In this document: positions 51,002 to 59,625 of the stretch, one piece after another
Numbering within the stretch: position 1 is the stretch's first letter
Layout of the letters: every line of letters starts with the position of its first letter
Source of the DNA: Massilia kyonggiensis
GTDB lineage: Bacteria > Pseudomonadota > Gammaproteobacteria > Burkholderiales > Burkholderiaceae_D
Length of the DNA stretch: 64,000 nucleotides
Assembly: GCF_024756235.1 (NCBI RefSeq)
Contig: NZ_JANUGY010000001.1
Span: 1-64,000, forward strand
Direction: 5' to 3'
The notes under the pieces: generated by a model
The model's input: the letters and a program-made list of their open reading frames with translations, nothing else
Database searches by the model: none
Told to the model about the DNA's origin: nothing
Program-made: the position numbers and the translations under genes

Positions 51002-52045
51002 ATGATCGCCGCCCATTTCTTCGATGGCCACGACGCCCGCCTGCAACCGGTGGGCCTGGACGTGCGCAACGACCACCTGCACGTCGATGCGCCCGGGTTC
51101 GAACGCAGTTATCCGCTGGCCGACGTGCTACTCTCCGAACCGTTCGAACACGCGCCGCTCGTGCTGCGCCTCGGCGACGCCACCTGCGAAGTGCCGTACG
51201 GCCCGGGACGGCAGGCGCTGCTGGCCGCGCTCGACTACCGCAAGAGCGCCGTCGAGCGCTGGCAGGCACGCTGGCCCGCCGCCCTGCTCGCGCTCGTCCT
51301 GCTGCTGGCGCTGCTCGGTGCCGGCTTTGTCTGGGGCGTGCCGGCCGCCGCCGAATTCATCGCCGCGCGCCTGCCGGCCTCGGTCGACATCAAGCTCGGG
51401 CGCGCCGCGCTGGCCGGCCTGGAAGCACAGGGCATGCTGGCGCCGTCGCGCCTGTCGGACGACCGCATCGCCGACGTCGAAGCGCTGCTGCCGCGCGCCC
51501 TGCCCGCGCACCCGCGCGTGCCCGTGCGCCTGCTCGTGCGCTCCTCCGACACGCTGGGCGCCAACGCGCTTGCGCTGCCGGACGGCACGATCGTCATGAC
51601 CGACGGGATGGTCCGCCTCGCGTTCGACGATCGCAACGAACTGGACGACGACGGCAAGGCCGCCCTGCTGGGCGTGATCGGGCACGAGGTCGGCCACATC
51701 GAACGGCGCCACGCCACCCGCGCGATGATGGGGTCGTCGCTGACGGCCGCCTTGTCGGCCACACTGTTCGGCGACTTCAGCGCCGTCGCCGCCGGCCTGC
51801 CGGCCGTGCTCACGCAGATGCGGTATTCGCGGGCGATGGAGCTGGGAGCGGACGATGACGCCGTCAAGGTCCTGCGCCGCAACGGCCTGGAGCCGGACGC
51901 GCTCGCCGACGCCCTGGAGGCGCTGGAACGCGCGCACCCGGGCGAGAACAAGCTCCCGCGCTGGCTGAAGCGCTCGATGGGCTATCTGTCCACGCACCCC
52001 GACACTGACGAACGCATCGCGCGCCTGCGCGAGGCGCATCCCTAA
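51002..52045 (+). CDS. M48-family membrane metalloprotease
   Basis: 347-residue zinc metalloprotease. An N-terminal beta-rich domain (about 1-80) precedes one membrane helix (about 92-115). The protease domain follows, with HEVGH at 228-232 and a third ligand in RAMELGADDDAV. The C-terminal LKRSMGYLSTHPDTDERI is typical of Oma1/YcaL-like members. AAGGA seven bases before the ATG. Probably faces the periplasm. Paired with the DUF898 gene upstream. Confidence 0.88.
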   Translation: MIAAHFFDGHDARLQPVGLDVRNDHLHVDAPGFERSYPLADVLLSEPFEHAPLVLRLGDATCEVPYGPGRQALLAALDYRKSAVERWQARWPAALLALVLLLALLGAGFVWGVPAAAEFIAARLPASVDIKLGRAALAGLEAQGMLAPSRLSDDRIADVEALLPRALPAHPRVPVRLLVRSSDTLGANALALPDGTIVMTDGMVRLAFDDRNELDDDGKAALLGVIGHEVGHIERRHATRAMMGSSLTAALSATLFGDFSAVAAGLPAVLTQMRYSRAMELGADDDAVKVLRRNGLEPDALADALEALERAHPGENKLPRWLKRSMGYLSTHPDTDERIARLREAHP

Positions 52046-52294
52046 CTCATCTTGTCATTCTCGTCATTGCGCCTGATCAGGCGCGCCGCCCGGTGTTAAC
52101 CGACATGCATGACGGTGTATCCACCAGGCAACATTATGATGATAATGTTTCATCTTTCCGCGCCCAGAATTCCCGAAAGTAACAAAGTTTGTCTGGCCAT
52201 AAGTAGAATCGGCACCGGGGACACCGCCTGACACGGCTCCCGGGCCGCACCACCGGCGGACACAATAATCACGCTTGAACCAAGGAAGAATCAT
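52046..52294. other. Leader region of the first chemoreceptor gene
   Basis: 249 bases. A perfect palindrome GCGCCTGATCAGGCGC at 52069-52084, without a T run, lies just after the M48 gene. Further on, CAAAGTTT and GCCATAAG recall the two halves of a sigma-28 promoter, but they are only five bases apart instead of eleven. AAGGAAG precedes the receptor ATG. No gene seen. Confidence 0.4.
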
Positions 52295-53989
52295 ATGGGC
52301 TTTCTCGCCAACATGAACATTGCGAAACGTCTCGGCGTGGGCTTCGCCCTCGTGCTGGGCCTGACTCTCGTCATCGCGGCCGCCGCAGTCTGGCGCCTGA
52401 ACACGATCGCGGATGCGACGCGCGCGATGATGGCCGTCCCGCTGGCCAAGGAGCGCATGATGGAGGAATGGCATATGCAGACGTTCGCCGCCGTGCGCCG
52501 CACGGCCGCCATCGTCAAGAGCTCGGACCCCAGCCTCGTCGAATTCTTCAAGGCCGACGGCGTCAAGACGGCCGCCCGCTCGACCGAGCTGCTCAAGCAG
52601 ATCGAAGCGCTGCTCGACGGCGACGAGGAACGCGCGCTGTTCACCCGCATCACGGAGCTGCGCAAGGCCTATACGTCGGCGAAGGAACGGGCCATCAAGG
52701 CCAAGGCCGGCGGCGACACCGCCGAGGCCGAGCGCATCCTGAACCAGGAATACATCCCGACGTCGGAAGCCTATGAAGGCAAGCAGGCCGAGCTGGTCAA
52801 GATGCAGCAGGGCCGCATCGACACCATCGCGAAAGACATCGACAACGCCAGCCGCAACAGCGCGCGCGCGATCATGATCGTGGCCGGCGTGGCCGTGCTG
52901 TTCGGCGCCATCTGCGCGTGGGTGCTGGCGAACGCCATCGTGCGCCCGATCCGCCAGGCCGTGGACGTGGCCGAGAAAGTGGCCGGCGGCGACCTCACCC
53001 AGCACATCGACGCCAGCGGCACGTGCGAGACCGGCGCCCTGCTGCGCGCGCTGCGCCACATGAACGACGGCCTCGTCGCCATCGTCTCCCAGGTGCGCAG
53101 CGGCACGGACACCATCGCCACCGCGTCGGCGGAAATCTCGGCCGGCAACATGGACCTCTCGTCGCGCACCGAACAACAGGCCGGCTCGCTCGGCACGACG
53201 GCCAGCACGGTCGAGGAACTGACGGGCACCGTGCGCCAGAACGCGGACAACGCGCGCCAGGCGAGCCAGCTCTCCATCGCCGCATCGGAAATCGCCACGC
53301 AGGGCGGCGCCGTGGTCGACCAGGTCGTGCAGACCATGGGCGCGATCAACGATTCGTCCAAGAAGATCGTGGACATCATTTCGGTCATCGACGGCATCGC
53401 CTTCCAGACCAACATCCTCGCGCTGAACGCGGCCGTCGAAGCGGCGCGCGCCGGCGAACAGGGCCGCGGCTTCGCCGTCGTGGCGGGCGAGGTGCGCACC
53501 TTGGCCCAGCGTTCGGCCGCGGCCGCGAAAGAGATCAAGGCCCTGATCGTGGATTCCGTCAGCAAGGTCGAGGACGGCACGAAGCTGGTCGACCAGGCCG
53601 GCATGACGATGAGCGAAGTGGTCGACAGCATCCGCAAGGTGAGCGACATCGTGGCCGAGATCGCCAGCGCCAGCGGCGAGCAGAGCACCGGCATCGAGCA
53701 GGTCAACAAAGCCATCGCCGACATGGATTCGTCCACGCAGCACAATGCCGCCCTCGTCGAGGAATCGGCCGCGGCCGCCACCGCGCTGCGCGACCAGGCC
53801 GACAAGCTGGCCGAAGTGGTCGCCCTGTTCAACATCGATCCGAACACCATGACGGCACCGAAGGCTGCGCCGGCCCCCGCGCCCGCGCCCACGCGCGCCG
53901 TCGTGCCCGTGAAGACGAGCATCCGCAAGCCGGCACAGAAAGCCACTGCGGCCGCGGCAGCCGCGACCGAGGAGTGGGAAACGTTCTGA
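52295..53989 (+). CDS. Methyl-accepting chemotaxis protein with C-terminal EWETF
   Basis: 564-residue transmembrane chemoreceptor: helix 1 (about 13-34), periplasmic four-helix domain (35-190), helix 2 (192-214), HAMP, and a signalling domain with the hairpin tip [33 protein letters not shown]. It ends in EWETF, almost the NWETF pentapeptide that tethers CheR. The first methylation helix reads QQAGSLGTTASTVEEL: the Glu pair present in its paralogue at 56027 (LEET) is replaced by Gly-Thr at 300-301, so one adaptation site seems lost. AAGGAAG ribosome site. Ligand unknown. Confidence 0.92.
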   Translation: MGFLANMNIAKRLGVGFALVLGLTLVIAAAAVWRLNTIADATRAMMAVPLAKERMMEEWHMQTFAAVRRTAAIVKSSDPSLVEFFKADGVKTAARSTELLKQIEALLDGDEERALFTRITELRKAYTSAKERAIKAKAGGDTAEAERILNQEYIPTSEAYEGKQAELVKMQQGRIDTIAKDIDNASRNSARAIMIVAGVAVLFGAICAWVLANAIVRPIRQAVDVAEKVAGGDLTQHIDASGTCETGALLRALRHMNDGLVAIVSQVRSGTDTIATASAEISAGNMDLSSRTEQQAGSLGTTASTVEELTGTVRQNADNARQASQLSIAASEIATQGGAVVDQVVQTMGAINDSSKKIVDIISVIDGIAFQTNILALNAAVEAARAGEQGRGFAVVAGEVRTLAQRSAAAAKEIKALIVDSVSKVEDGTKLVDQAGMTMSEVVDSIRKVSDIVAEIASASGEQSTGIEQVNKAIADMDSSTQHNAALVEESAAAATALRDQADKLAEVVALFNIDPNTMTAPKAAPAPAPAPTRAVVPVKTSIRKPAQKATAAAAAATEEWETF

Positions 53990-54077
53990 TCGCGTCCGTG
54001 CGTGCGCGCCCGAACCGGCGCGCCGGACTCGGGTTATTCTTCTGCTTCCGGACTGAAATGAGGCGAGGAGACGGAAA

Positions 54078-54479
54078 ATGTCCTACGAGGAACGCGACGA
54101 CTACGGGATGTACAAGAACAAGCACGGCAAGGGACCGGGCCCGGAACTGATGGGCGCGAACACCCTGATCGGCGACCACGTCCACAACCTGCAGAACGAG
54201 CACCTGGGCGTCATCAAGGAATTCATGGTGGACATGCGCACGGGTGTCATCGCCTACGCCGTGATGTCGTCCAGCCGCTTCCTCGGGCTGGGCGAAAAAC
54301 TCTTCGCCGTGCCCTGGCAGGCGCTGACGCTGGACCCGGAGCACAAGCGCTTCACGATGGACATCCCCAAGGAACGCATCGCCGGCGCGCCCGGCTTCGA
54401 TACCGACCACTGGCCGGACATGGCCGATACGCGCTGGATGGGCGAGGTGCACGCGTATTACGGCACCTCGCCGGCCTGA
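54078..54479 (+). CDS. PRC-barrel domain protein
   Basis: 133-residue soluble protein with a PRC-barrel (GANTLIGDHVHNLQNEHLGVIKEFMVDMRTGVIAYAVMSS), a fold of RNA- and photosystem-associated proteins often found in stress-related small proteins. GAGGAG lies seven bases before the ATG. Its stop abuts the stop of the convergent M20 gene with no base between (TGATTA at 54477-54482). Function unknown. Confidence 0.8.
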   Translation: MSYEERDDYGMYKNKHGKGPGPELMGANTLIGDHVHNLQNEHLGVIKEFMVDMRTGVIAYAVMSSSRFLGLGEKLFAVPWQALTLDPEHKRFTMDIPKERIAGAPGFDTDHWPDMADTRWMGEVHAYYGTSPA

Positions 54480-55805
54480 TTACTTCTTCGGCATCAGGTC
54501 GAGCAGGATCGCCGTCTCGGCCTTGATGGTGTTGACGACCGTCGGCTTGAAGTCCGGCGCCCACTGCGGCGAGTGCGTACCCGGCAACGGCTGGCCCGCC
54601 TTCTTCGCGGCGTCCAGGCGGGCGGCATCCACGGCGCCCACGTGCAGCAGGATCGCCTTCACGCCCGGCTGCTGGCCATACTGCGAAAAGTCCTCCGACG
54701 TCATCTTCGGCGGCATCTCCTTCACGAACTCGGGGCCCACCGCGCCCTGCACGGCCTTCACCATGCGGGCCAGCGTGTCCGGATCGTTGTAGACCGAATC
54801 CGTACCCGGCTTCACTTCCACCAGCGGCTCCTTCGGCGCGCCGGCGGCCATCGCCTCGCCCTTCGCTTCGCGCGCGATGCTGGCCAGCACGCGCTTGCGC
54901 ACTTCCGGCTTGAAGGTGCGCACGGACAGCTGCAAGGTCACCTGGTCGGGGATGATGTTCGCCTGCGTGCCGCCGTGGATGCTGCCGACGGTGATCACGA
55001 CCGGGTCGATCGGGTTGTTCTCGCGCGAGACGAGCGTCTGCAGCGCCAGCACGATGCGCGACGCCATCACGATCGGGTCGCGCGCCTCGTGCGGCACGGC
55101 GCCATGGCCGCCCTGGCCGAAGACGGTGATGCTGACGACGTCGGACGACGCGCGGAACGGACCCGCGTGGTACATGATCGTACCGGACGGCATCGAGGCG
55201 TCGTCATGGAACGACAGCGCGTAATCCGGCTTCGGGAAGCGCGTGAACAGACCATCCTTCAGCATCGCGGCCGCGCCGTTCACGGGTTCCTCGGACGGCT
55301 GGCCGACCAGCATCAGCGTGCCGCTCCAAGCGTTGCGGTTCCCGGCCATCAGCTTCGCGGTGCCGTACCACGCCGACATGTGCAGGTCGTGGCCGCAGGC
55401 GTGCATCACGGAGACGGTGTCGCCGGCGGCATTCTTCGTCGTGACCTTGCTGGCGAACGGCAGGCTCGTTTTTTCCTGGACCGGCAACGCGTCCAGCTCG
55501 GTGCGCAGCATCACGGTCGGGCCGGAGCCGTTGCGCAGGATGGCGACGACGCCGGTGCCGCCGACGCCGGTCGTGACGTCGAAGCCCAGCGCCTTGGCGC
55601 GCTCGGCCAGCTTGGCCGCGGTCTGGTGTTCGTTGAAGCCGAGCTCGGGGTTGCGGTGCAGGTCCTGGTACAGCGTTTCGATGGCCGGATAGCTGGCGTT
55701 CAGCTGCTCGACGAACGGCGCGGGCAGCGCCGCGGCGCCGGCGGCATGGGTGCCGATGACGCCCGCCAGGAACAGGGTGGTGCGGAGAATGCGGGAAGAT
55801 TTCAT
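54480..55805 (-). CDS. Exported M20-family amidohydrolase/peptidase
   Basis: 441-residue dizinc hydrolase of the M20D (HipO/IlvA-like amidohydrolase) family. A signal peptide (KSSRILRTTLFLAGVIGTHAAGAAA) suggests a periplasmic or secreted enzyme. Metal motifs: LHRNPELGFNEHQT, MHACGHDLHM, GQPSEEPVNGA, and a later EDFSQYGQ. Typical substrates are N-acyl amino acids or peptides; specificity unknown. Start taken at 55805 before the signal sequence. A terminator-like hairpin with eight T on this strand ends only 14 bases upstream of the start. Confidence 0.9.
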   Translation of the reverse strand: MKSSRILRTTLFLAGVIGTHAAGAAALPAPFVEQLNASYPAIETLYQDLHRNPELGFNEHQTAAKLAERAKALGFDVTTGVGGTGVVAILRNGSGPTVMLRTELDALPVQEKTSLPFASKVTTKNAAGDTVSVMHACGHDLHMSAWYGTAKLMAGNRNAWSGTLMLVGQPSEEPVNGAAAMLKDGLFTRFPKPDYALSFHDDASMPSGTIMYHAGPFRASSDVVSITVFGQGGHGAVPHEARDPIVMASRIVLALQTLVSRENNPIDPVVITVGSIHGGTQANIIPDQVTLQLSVRTFKPEVRKRVLASIAREAKGEAMAAGAPKEPLVEVKPGTDSVYNDPDTLARMVKAVQGAVGPEFVKEMPPKMTSEDFSQYGQQPGVKAILLHVGAVDAARLDAAKKAGQPLPGTHSPQWAPDFKPTVVNTIKAETAILLDLMPKK

Positions 55806-55819
55806 GGGGATCCGTGGAC

Positions 55820-55855
55820 AAAAAAAACGGGTGGACGATGCCGCCACCCTTTTTT
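55820..55855. terminator. Terminator-like hairpin directly upstream of the M20 gene
   Basis: GGGTGG (55829-55834) and CCACCC (55844-55849) with a 9-base loop. It is flanked by eight A on the left (T8 on the minus strand, 55827-55820) and six T on the right (55850-55855), so it can act on both strands. On the minus strand it lies in the 5' leader of the M20 gene, 14 bases before the ATG. Confidence 0.6.
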
Positions 55856-56026
55856 ACGCTAACAGATGCGTCCAAATGCGACAATGGATCGTTTAACAAT
55901 TCCCAGAGGCGACTTGTGGAAACTACGTACTGGAGTGTTGCATAGAAGTTTCTTTACAGTATTTATTTATTCCAAGTGGAAAATATGATGCGTACAATAC
56001 GCGCCTTCGTTTCACAAGGAATAACG

Positions 56027-57625
56027 ATGGGACTCATTGCAAACATAAAGATCGGCCGACGCCTCGGCCTGGGCTTCGCCCTCATCCTCGCGATGACGGT
56101 GATCATCGCCGCGGTCGGTGCGTGGCGCCTTACCGAAGTGGCCAACTCGACGAAGGCCATGATGGCCGTGCCGCTCGCGAAGGAACGGCTGATCACCGAC
56201 TGGTACAGCCTGAACTACGCGTCGATCCGCCGCACCGCCGCCATCGTCAAGAGCAACGATCCGTCGCTGGGGCCGTACTTCAAGGAAGACGCGGCCGCCT
56301 CGGTGAAGCGCGCCGCCGAGCTGCTCAAGCAGATCGAACCGCTGATCGCGGCCAGCGGTCCGGAACATGAGTTGTTCGCGCAGATCCTGGAACAGCGCAA
56401 GACGTACAGCGCCTCGCGCGACGGCGCCGTCAAGGCCAAGGCCGACGGCAACGCGGACGAAGCGGCGCGCATCCTCGACCAGGCGTTCACGCCGGCCGCC
56501 CAGAAATACCAGGGCCTGCTGCAGGACCTCGTCGCCATGCAGCGCACCAGCATGGACGCCACCGCCGGCGCCATCGACGCCGAAGCGACGGCCAGCACGT
56601 GGCTGATCGCCGTCTTCTCTTCCTGCGCGCTGCTGCTGGGCGCCATCGTGTCGTGGCTGCTCACGCGCGGCATCGTGCTGCCGATCCGCGCCGCCGTGGC
56701 GGTGGCCGAGACGGTGGCGGCGGGCGACCTGACGCACACGATCGAAGCCCATACGCAGGACGAGACGGGCGCCCTGCTGCGCGCCCTGCGCCACATGAAC
56801 GACAGCCTGGTGGGCATCGTCAGCCAGGTGCGCGGCGGTACCGATACCATCGCGACGGCATCGCGCGAGATCAGCGCCGGCAACCTGGACCTCTCGGCCC
56901 GCACGGAGCAGCAGGCCGGCGCACTGGAAGAGACGGCCGCGTCGATGGAAGAACTGACGACAACCGTGCGCCAGAACGCCGACAACGCGCGCCAGGCGAA
57001 CCAGCTGGCCATCGCCGCATCGAGTATCGCCACGCAGGGCGGCGCCGTGGTCGGCGAAGTCGTCGCCACGATGGGTGCCATCAACGCGTCGGCCAGCCGC
57101 ATCGCCGACATCATCGGCGTCATCGACGGCATCGCCTTCCAGACCAATATCCTGGCGCTGAACGCGGCCGTGGAAGCGGCACGCGCCGGCGAACAGGGCC
57201 GCGGCTTCGCGGTCGTGGCGTCGGAAGTGCGCAGCCTCGCGCAACGCTCGGCCGCCGCGGCGAAGGAGATCAAGGACCTGATCGCCGCGTCGACGGCGAA
57301 CGTGGACGCGGGCACGAAGCTCGTCGACAAGGCCGGCGCGACGATGGGGCAAGTCGTCGACAGCATCCGCCGCGTGACCGACATCATGGGCGAGATCACG
57401 AGCGCCACCCAGGAGCAAACCACCGGCATCGAACAGGTCAACCAGGCCATCGGCCAGATGGACCAGGTGACCCAGCAGAACGCGGCGCTCGTCGAGGAAG
57501 CGGCGGCCGCGGCGGCGTCGATGCAGGACCAGGCGGCGACGCTGGCCGAGGTGGTCGGCGTTTTCAAGGTGGAGCGCGGGTTCAGCCTGGCTGCGCCCGT
57601 CGCACGCCGTCCCCTGCTGGCCTGA
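56027..57625 (+). CDS. Methyl-accepting chemotaxis protein
   Basis: 532-residue transmembrane chemoreceptor, paralogue of the receptor at 52295 (same MG.IAN..I..RLG.GFAL start, same four-helix sensor type). Here the first methylation helix is intact ([16 protein letters not shown], Glu 301-302), but the C-terminal CheR-binding pentapeptide is missing; the protein ends PVARRPLLA. Signalling tip [26 protein letters not shown] is conserved. ATG at 56027 with AAGGAATAACG upstream; an in-frame extension to 55976 is less likely. Its stop abuts the leuA stop (TGATTA). Confidence 0.92.
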   Translation: MGLIANIKIGRRLGLGFALILAMTVIIAAVGAWRLTEVANSTKAMMAVPLAKERLITDWYSLNYASIRRTAAIVKSNDPSLGPYFKEDAAASVKRAAELLKQIEPLIAASGPEHELFAQILEQRKTYSASRDGAVKAKADGNADEAARILDQAFTPAAQKYQGLLQDLVAMQRTSMDATAGAIDAEATASTWLIAVFSSCALLLGAIVSWLLTRGIVLPIRAAVAVAETVAAGDLTHTIEAHTQDETGALLRALRHMNDSLVGIVSQVRGGTDTIATASREISAGNLDLSARTEQQAGALEETAASMEELTTTVRQNADNARQANQLAIAASSIATQGGAVVGEVVATMGAINASASRIADIIGVIDGIAFQTNILALNAAVEAARAGEQGRGFAVVASEVRSLAQRSAAAAKEIKDLIAASTANVDAGTKLVDKAGATMGQVVDSIRRVTDIMGEITSATQEQTTGIEQVNQAIGQMDQVTQQNAALVEEAAAAAASMQDQAATLAEVVGVFKVERGFSLAAPVARRPLLA

Positions 57626-59281
57626 TTAACGGGCCCCGGCCGAACAGTGACGGTTGATCCCGCTGAGGATCGCCTTGAACGACGCGGTCATGATGCTGCC
57701 GTCCACACCGACGCCGAACAGCGAGCCGCCGCTGCCGACGCGCAGTTCGACGTAGCACGCGGCCTGCGCATCGGCGCCGCGGCCCAGCGCGTGCTCCTGG
57801 TAATCCATCACCTTGACGTCGAGGTCCAGCGCATTCACGAACGCGTCGACCGGGCCGTTGCCGATGCCGTGGCGGGTCGTGCGCACGCCGTCGATCTCGA
57901 TGTCCACCTCCAGCCGCGTTCCCTCCTCGCCCTCATTCGACATGGCGTGACCGCGATAGACATGGCGGCCCGGGTCCAGGTACTCGCTGCGGAAGATCGC
58001 GTGGATGTCGGCGGCGGCCATTTCCCGCCCGCTGCTGTCGGTCGCGTGCTGCACGGCGCGGCTGAATTCGATCTGCAGCCGGCGCGGCAGGACGAACCCG
58101 TACTCCTGTTCGAGCAGGTACGCGATGCCGCCCTTGCCCGACTGGCTGTTCACGCGGATCACGGCATCGTAGTTGCGTCCCAGGTCGGCCGGGTCGATGG
58201 GCAGGTAAGGCACTTCCCAGATCGCGTCGGGCTTCTGCTGCGCGAAGCCCTTCCTGATCGCATCCTGGTGCGAGCCGGAGAACGCCGTGAACACGAGGTC
58301 GCCCGCATACGGATGGCGCGGATGGACGGGCAGCTGGTTGCAATCCTCCACGCACTGGCGCACCGCGTCGATGTCGGAAAAATCGAGCCCCGGATGGATG
58401 CCCTGCGTGTACAGGTTCAGCGCCAGGGTGACGATGTCCACGTTGCCGGTGCGTTCGCCGTTCCCGAACAGGCAGCCTTCGACGCGGTCGGCGCCCGCCA
58501 TCACCGCCAGTTCCGCCGACGCGACGGCCGTGCCGCGGTCGTTATGCGGATGCACCGAGAGGACGATGGCGTCGCGGCGCTCCAGATGGCGGTGCATCCA
58601 CTCGATCTGGTCGGCATACACGTTCGGCGTGCTGCACTCGACCGTCGACGGCAGGTTGACGATCATCCTGCGCTCCCGCGTCGGCTGCCAGATCGCGGAG
58701 ACCGCGTCGCATACCTCCTTCGCAAAATCCAGCTCCGTCATGCTGAACGTCTCCGGCGAATACTCGAACACCCATTCCGTGCCGGGCCGCGCGTCGGTCA
58801 GTTCCTTGATCAGGCGGGTGCCGTTCAGCGCGATCTGCTTGACGTCTTCCCGGGTCGCCCCGAACACGATGCGGCGGAAGGCCGGCGCGATCGGATTGTA
58901 GAGATGGACGATGGCGCGCCGCGCGCCCTGCAGGGCGTCCACGGTGCGGCGGATCAGGTCGTCCCGCGACTGGGTCAGGACCTCGATCGTCACGTCGTCC
59001 GGAATGCGGTCTTCCTCGATCAGCTTGCGCACGAAGTCGAAATCCGTCTGCGACGCGGAGGGGAACGCGACTTCGATTTCCTTGAAGCCGATCTTGACGA
59101 GCTGCTCGAACATGCGCAGCTTGCGCTCCACGCTCATCGGCTCGATCAGGGCCTGGTTTCCGTCGCGCAGGTCGGTGCTCATCCAGATGGGAGGACGGTC
59201 GATGATGCGGTCCGGCCAGGCACGGGACGTGGTGGGGACGGTCGGGAAACGGCGGTACTTCGCTGCGGGGTGCGACAACAT
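57626..59281 (-). CDS. leuA: 2-isopropylmalate synthase
   Basis: First committed enzyme of leucine synthesis: condenses acetyl-CoA and 2-oxoisovalerate. 551 residues, the longer type-2 form. [22 protein letters not shown] holds the catalytic DLRDGNQ motif; [13 protein letters not shown] and the metal ligands follow; the C-terminal regulatory domain ends with [23 protein letters not shown] at 59281 with AAGGAG six bases upstream. It is preceded by about 300 bases of leader with a leucine-rich leader peptide and its own promoter, suggesting attenuation by leucyl-tRNA supply in addition to leucine feedback. Confidence 0.96.
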   Translation of the reverse strand: MLSHPAAKYRRFPTVPTTSRAWPDRIIDRPPIWMSTDLRDGNQALIEPMSVERKLRMFEQLVKIGFKEIEVAFPSASQTDFDFVRKLIEEDRIPDDVTIEVLTQSRDDLIRRTVDALQGARRAIVHLYNPIAPAFRRIVFGATREDVKQIALNGTRLIKELTDARPGTEWVFEYSPETFSMTELDFAKEVCDAVSAIWQPTRERRMIVNLPSTVECSTPNVYADQIEWMHRHLERRDAIVLSVHPHNDRGTAVASAELAVMAGADRVEGCLFGNGERTGNVDIVTLALNLYTQGIHPGLDFSDIDAVRQCVEDCNQLPVHPRHPYAGDLVFTAFSGSHQDAIRKGFAQQKPDAIWEVPYLPIDPADLGRNYDAVIRVNSQSGKGGIAYLLEQEYGFVLPRRLQIEFSRAVQHATDSSGREMAAADIHAIFRSEYLDPGRHVYRGHAMSNEGEEGTRLEVDIEIDGVRTTRHGIGNGPVDAFVNALDLDVKVMDYQEHALGRGADAQAACYVELRVGSGGSLFGVGVDGSIMTASFKAILSGINRHCSAGAR

Positions 59282-59377
59282 GGACGACTCCTTTTCAGGG
59301 CTGTGGGAAAACGCGGGCGTGACGGGTCCCGCCGCATGCGGCGTAAAGAACCCGAACGAAATCAGAGGTGGCGGAAA

Positions 59378-59415
59378 GGCTGCCCGGCTGCCACGGGGCA
59401 CGTGGCCAGGCAACC
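59378..59415 (-). promoter_or_regulatory. Candidate attenuator hairpin in the leuA leader
   Basis: GGTTGCC/GGCAGCC outer stem (59415-59409 with 59384-59378, one G-T pair) around a perfect GCCACG/CGTGGC inner stem with a 5-base loop. On the minus strand only TTT follows, so the terminator is weak by usual criteria. It lies about 100 bases after the leuL stop and about 100 before leuA. Confidence 0.4.
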
Positions 59416-59513
59416 GGACGCTAGTCGAAAGACGGGGAGGAACATGGGATTGCGAATCCTATTCTGAAACTTCGGTGGTACGGCACTGCAGACGAACTGC
59501 GGGGACAGGCGAT

Positions 59514-59582
59514 TCAAGCCAGGTGCGGTAGCACTAGCGGTAGCGCTAGGGAAGTCAGAAAGGTGGAGTTCGCGGTGAGCAT
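59514..59582 (-). CDS. leuL: leuA leader peptide (leucine-rich)
   Basis: Short frame ATG...TGA coding 22 residues. Seven are leucine, clustered in SLALPLVLPHLA near the end, and four consecutive leucines of the cluster use the rare codon CTA. This is the classical design of an amino-acid attenuation leader for a leucine gene. It lies between the leuA promoter (59618-59590) and leuA. The predicted transcript start (about 59583) falls at the ATG, so the peptide would be translated from a leaderless mRNA; no ribosome site is visible. Too short for normal gene calling. Confidence 0.75.
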   Translation of the reverse strand: MLTANSTFLTSLALPLVLPHLA

Positions 59583-59589
59583 TCTTTTA

Positions 59590-59618
59590 ATATAAAAAGT
59601 TTATGCCGATTGTGTCAA
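59590..59618 (-). promoter_or_regulatory. leuA promoter
   Basis: Minus-strand TTGACA (59618-59613, perfect) and TTATAT (59595-59590) with a 17-base spacer. It lies between the dnaE2 stop (59626) and leuL, giving a leuA leader of about 300 bases. Confidence 0.8.
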
Positions 59619-59625
59619 GCAAAAC

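Noticed and set aside
52185..52212. Possible sigma-28 (flagellar) promoter before the first chemoreceptor
   Set aside because: CAAAGTTT and GCCATAAG are present but only five bases apart; the known spacer is about eleven.
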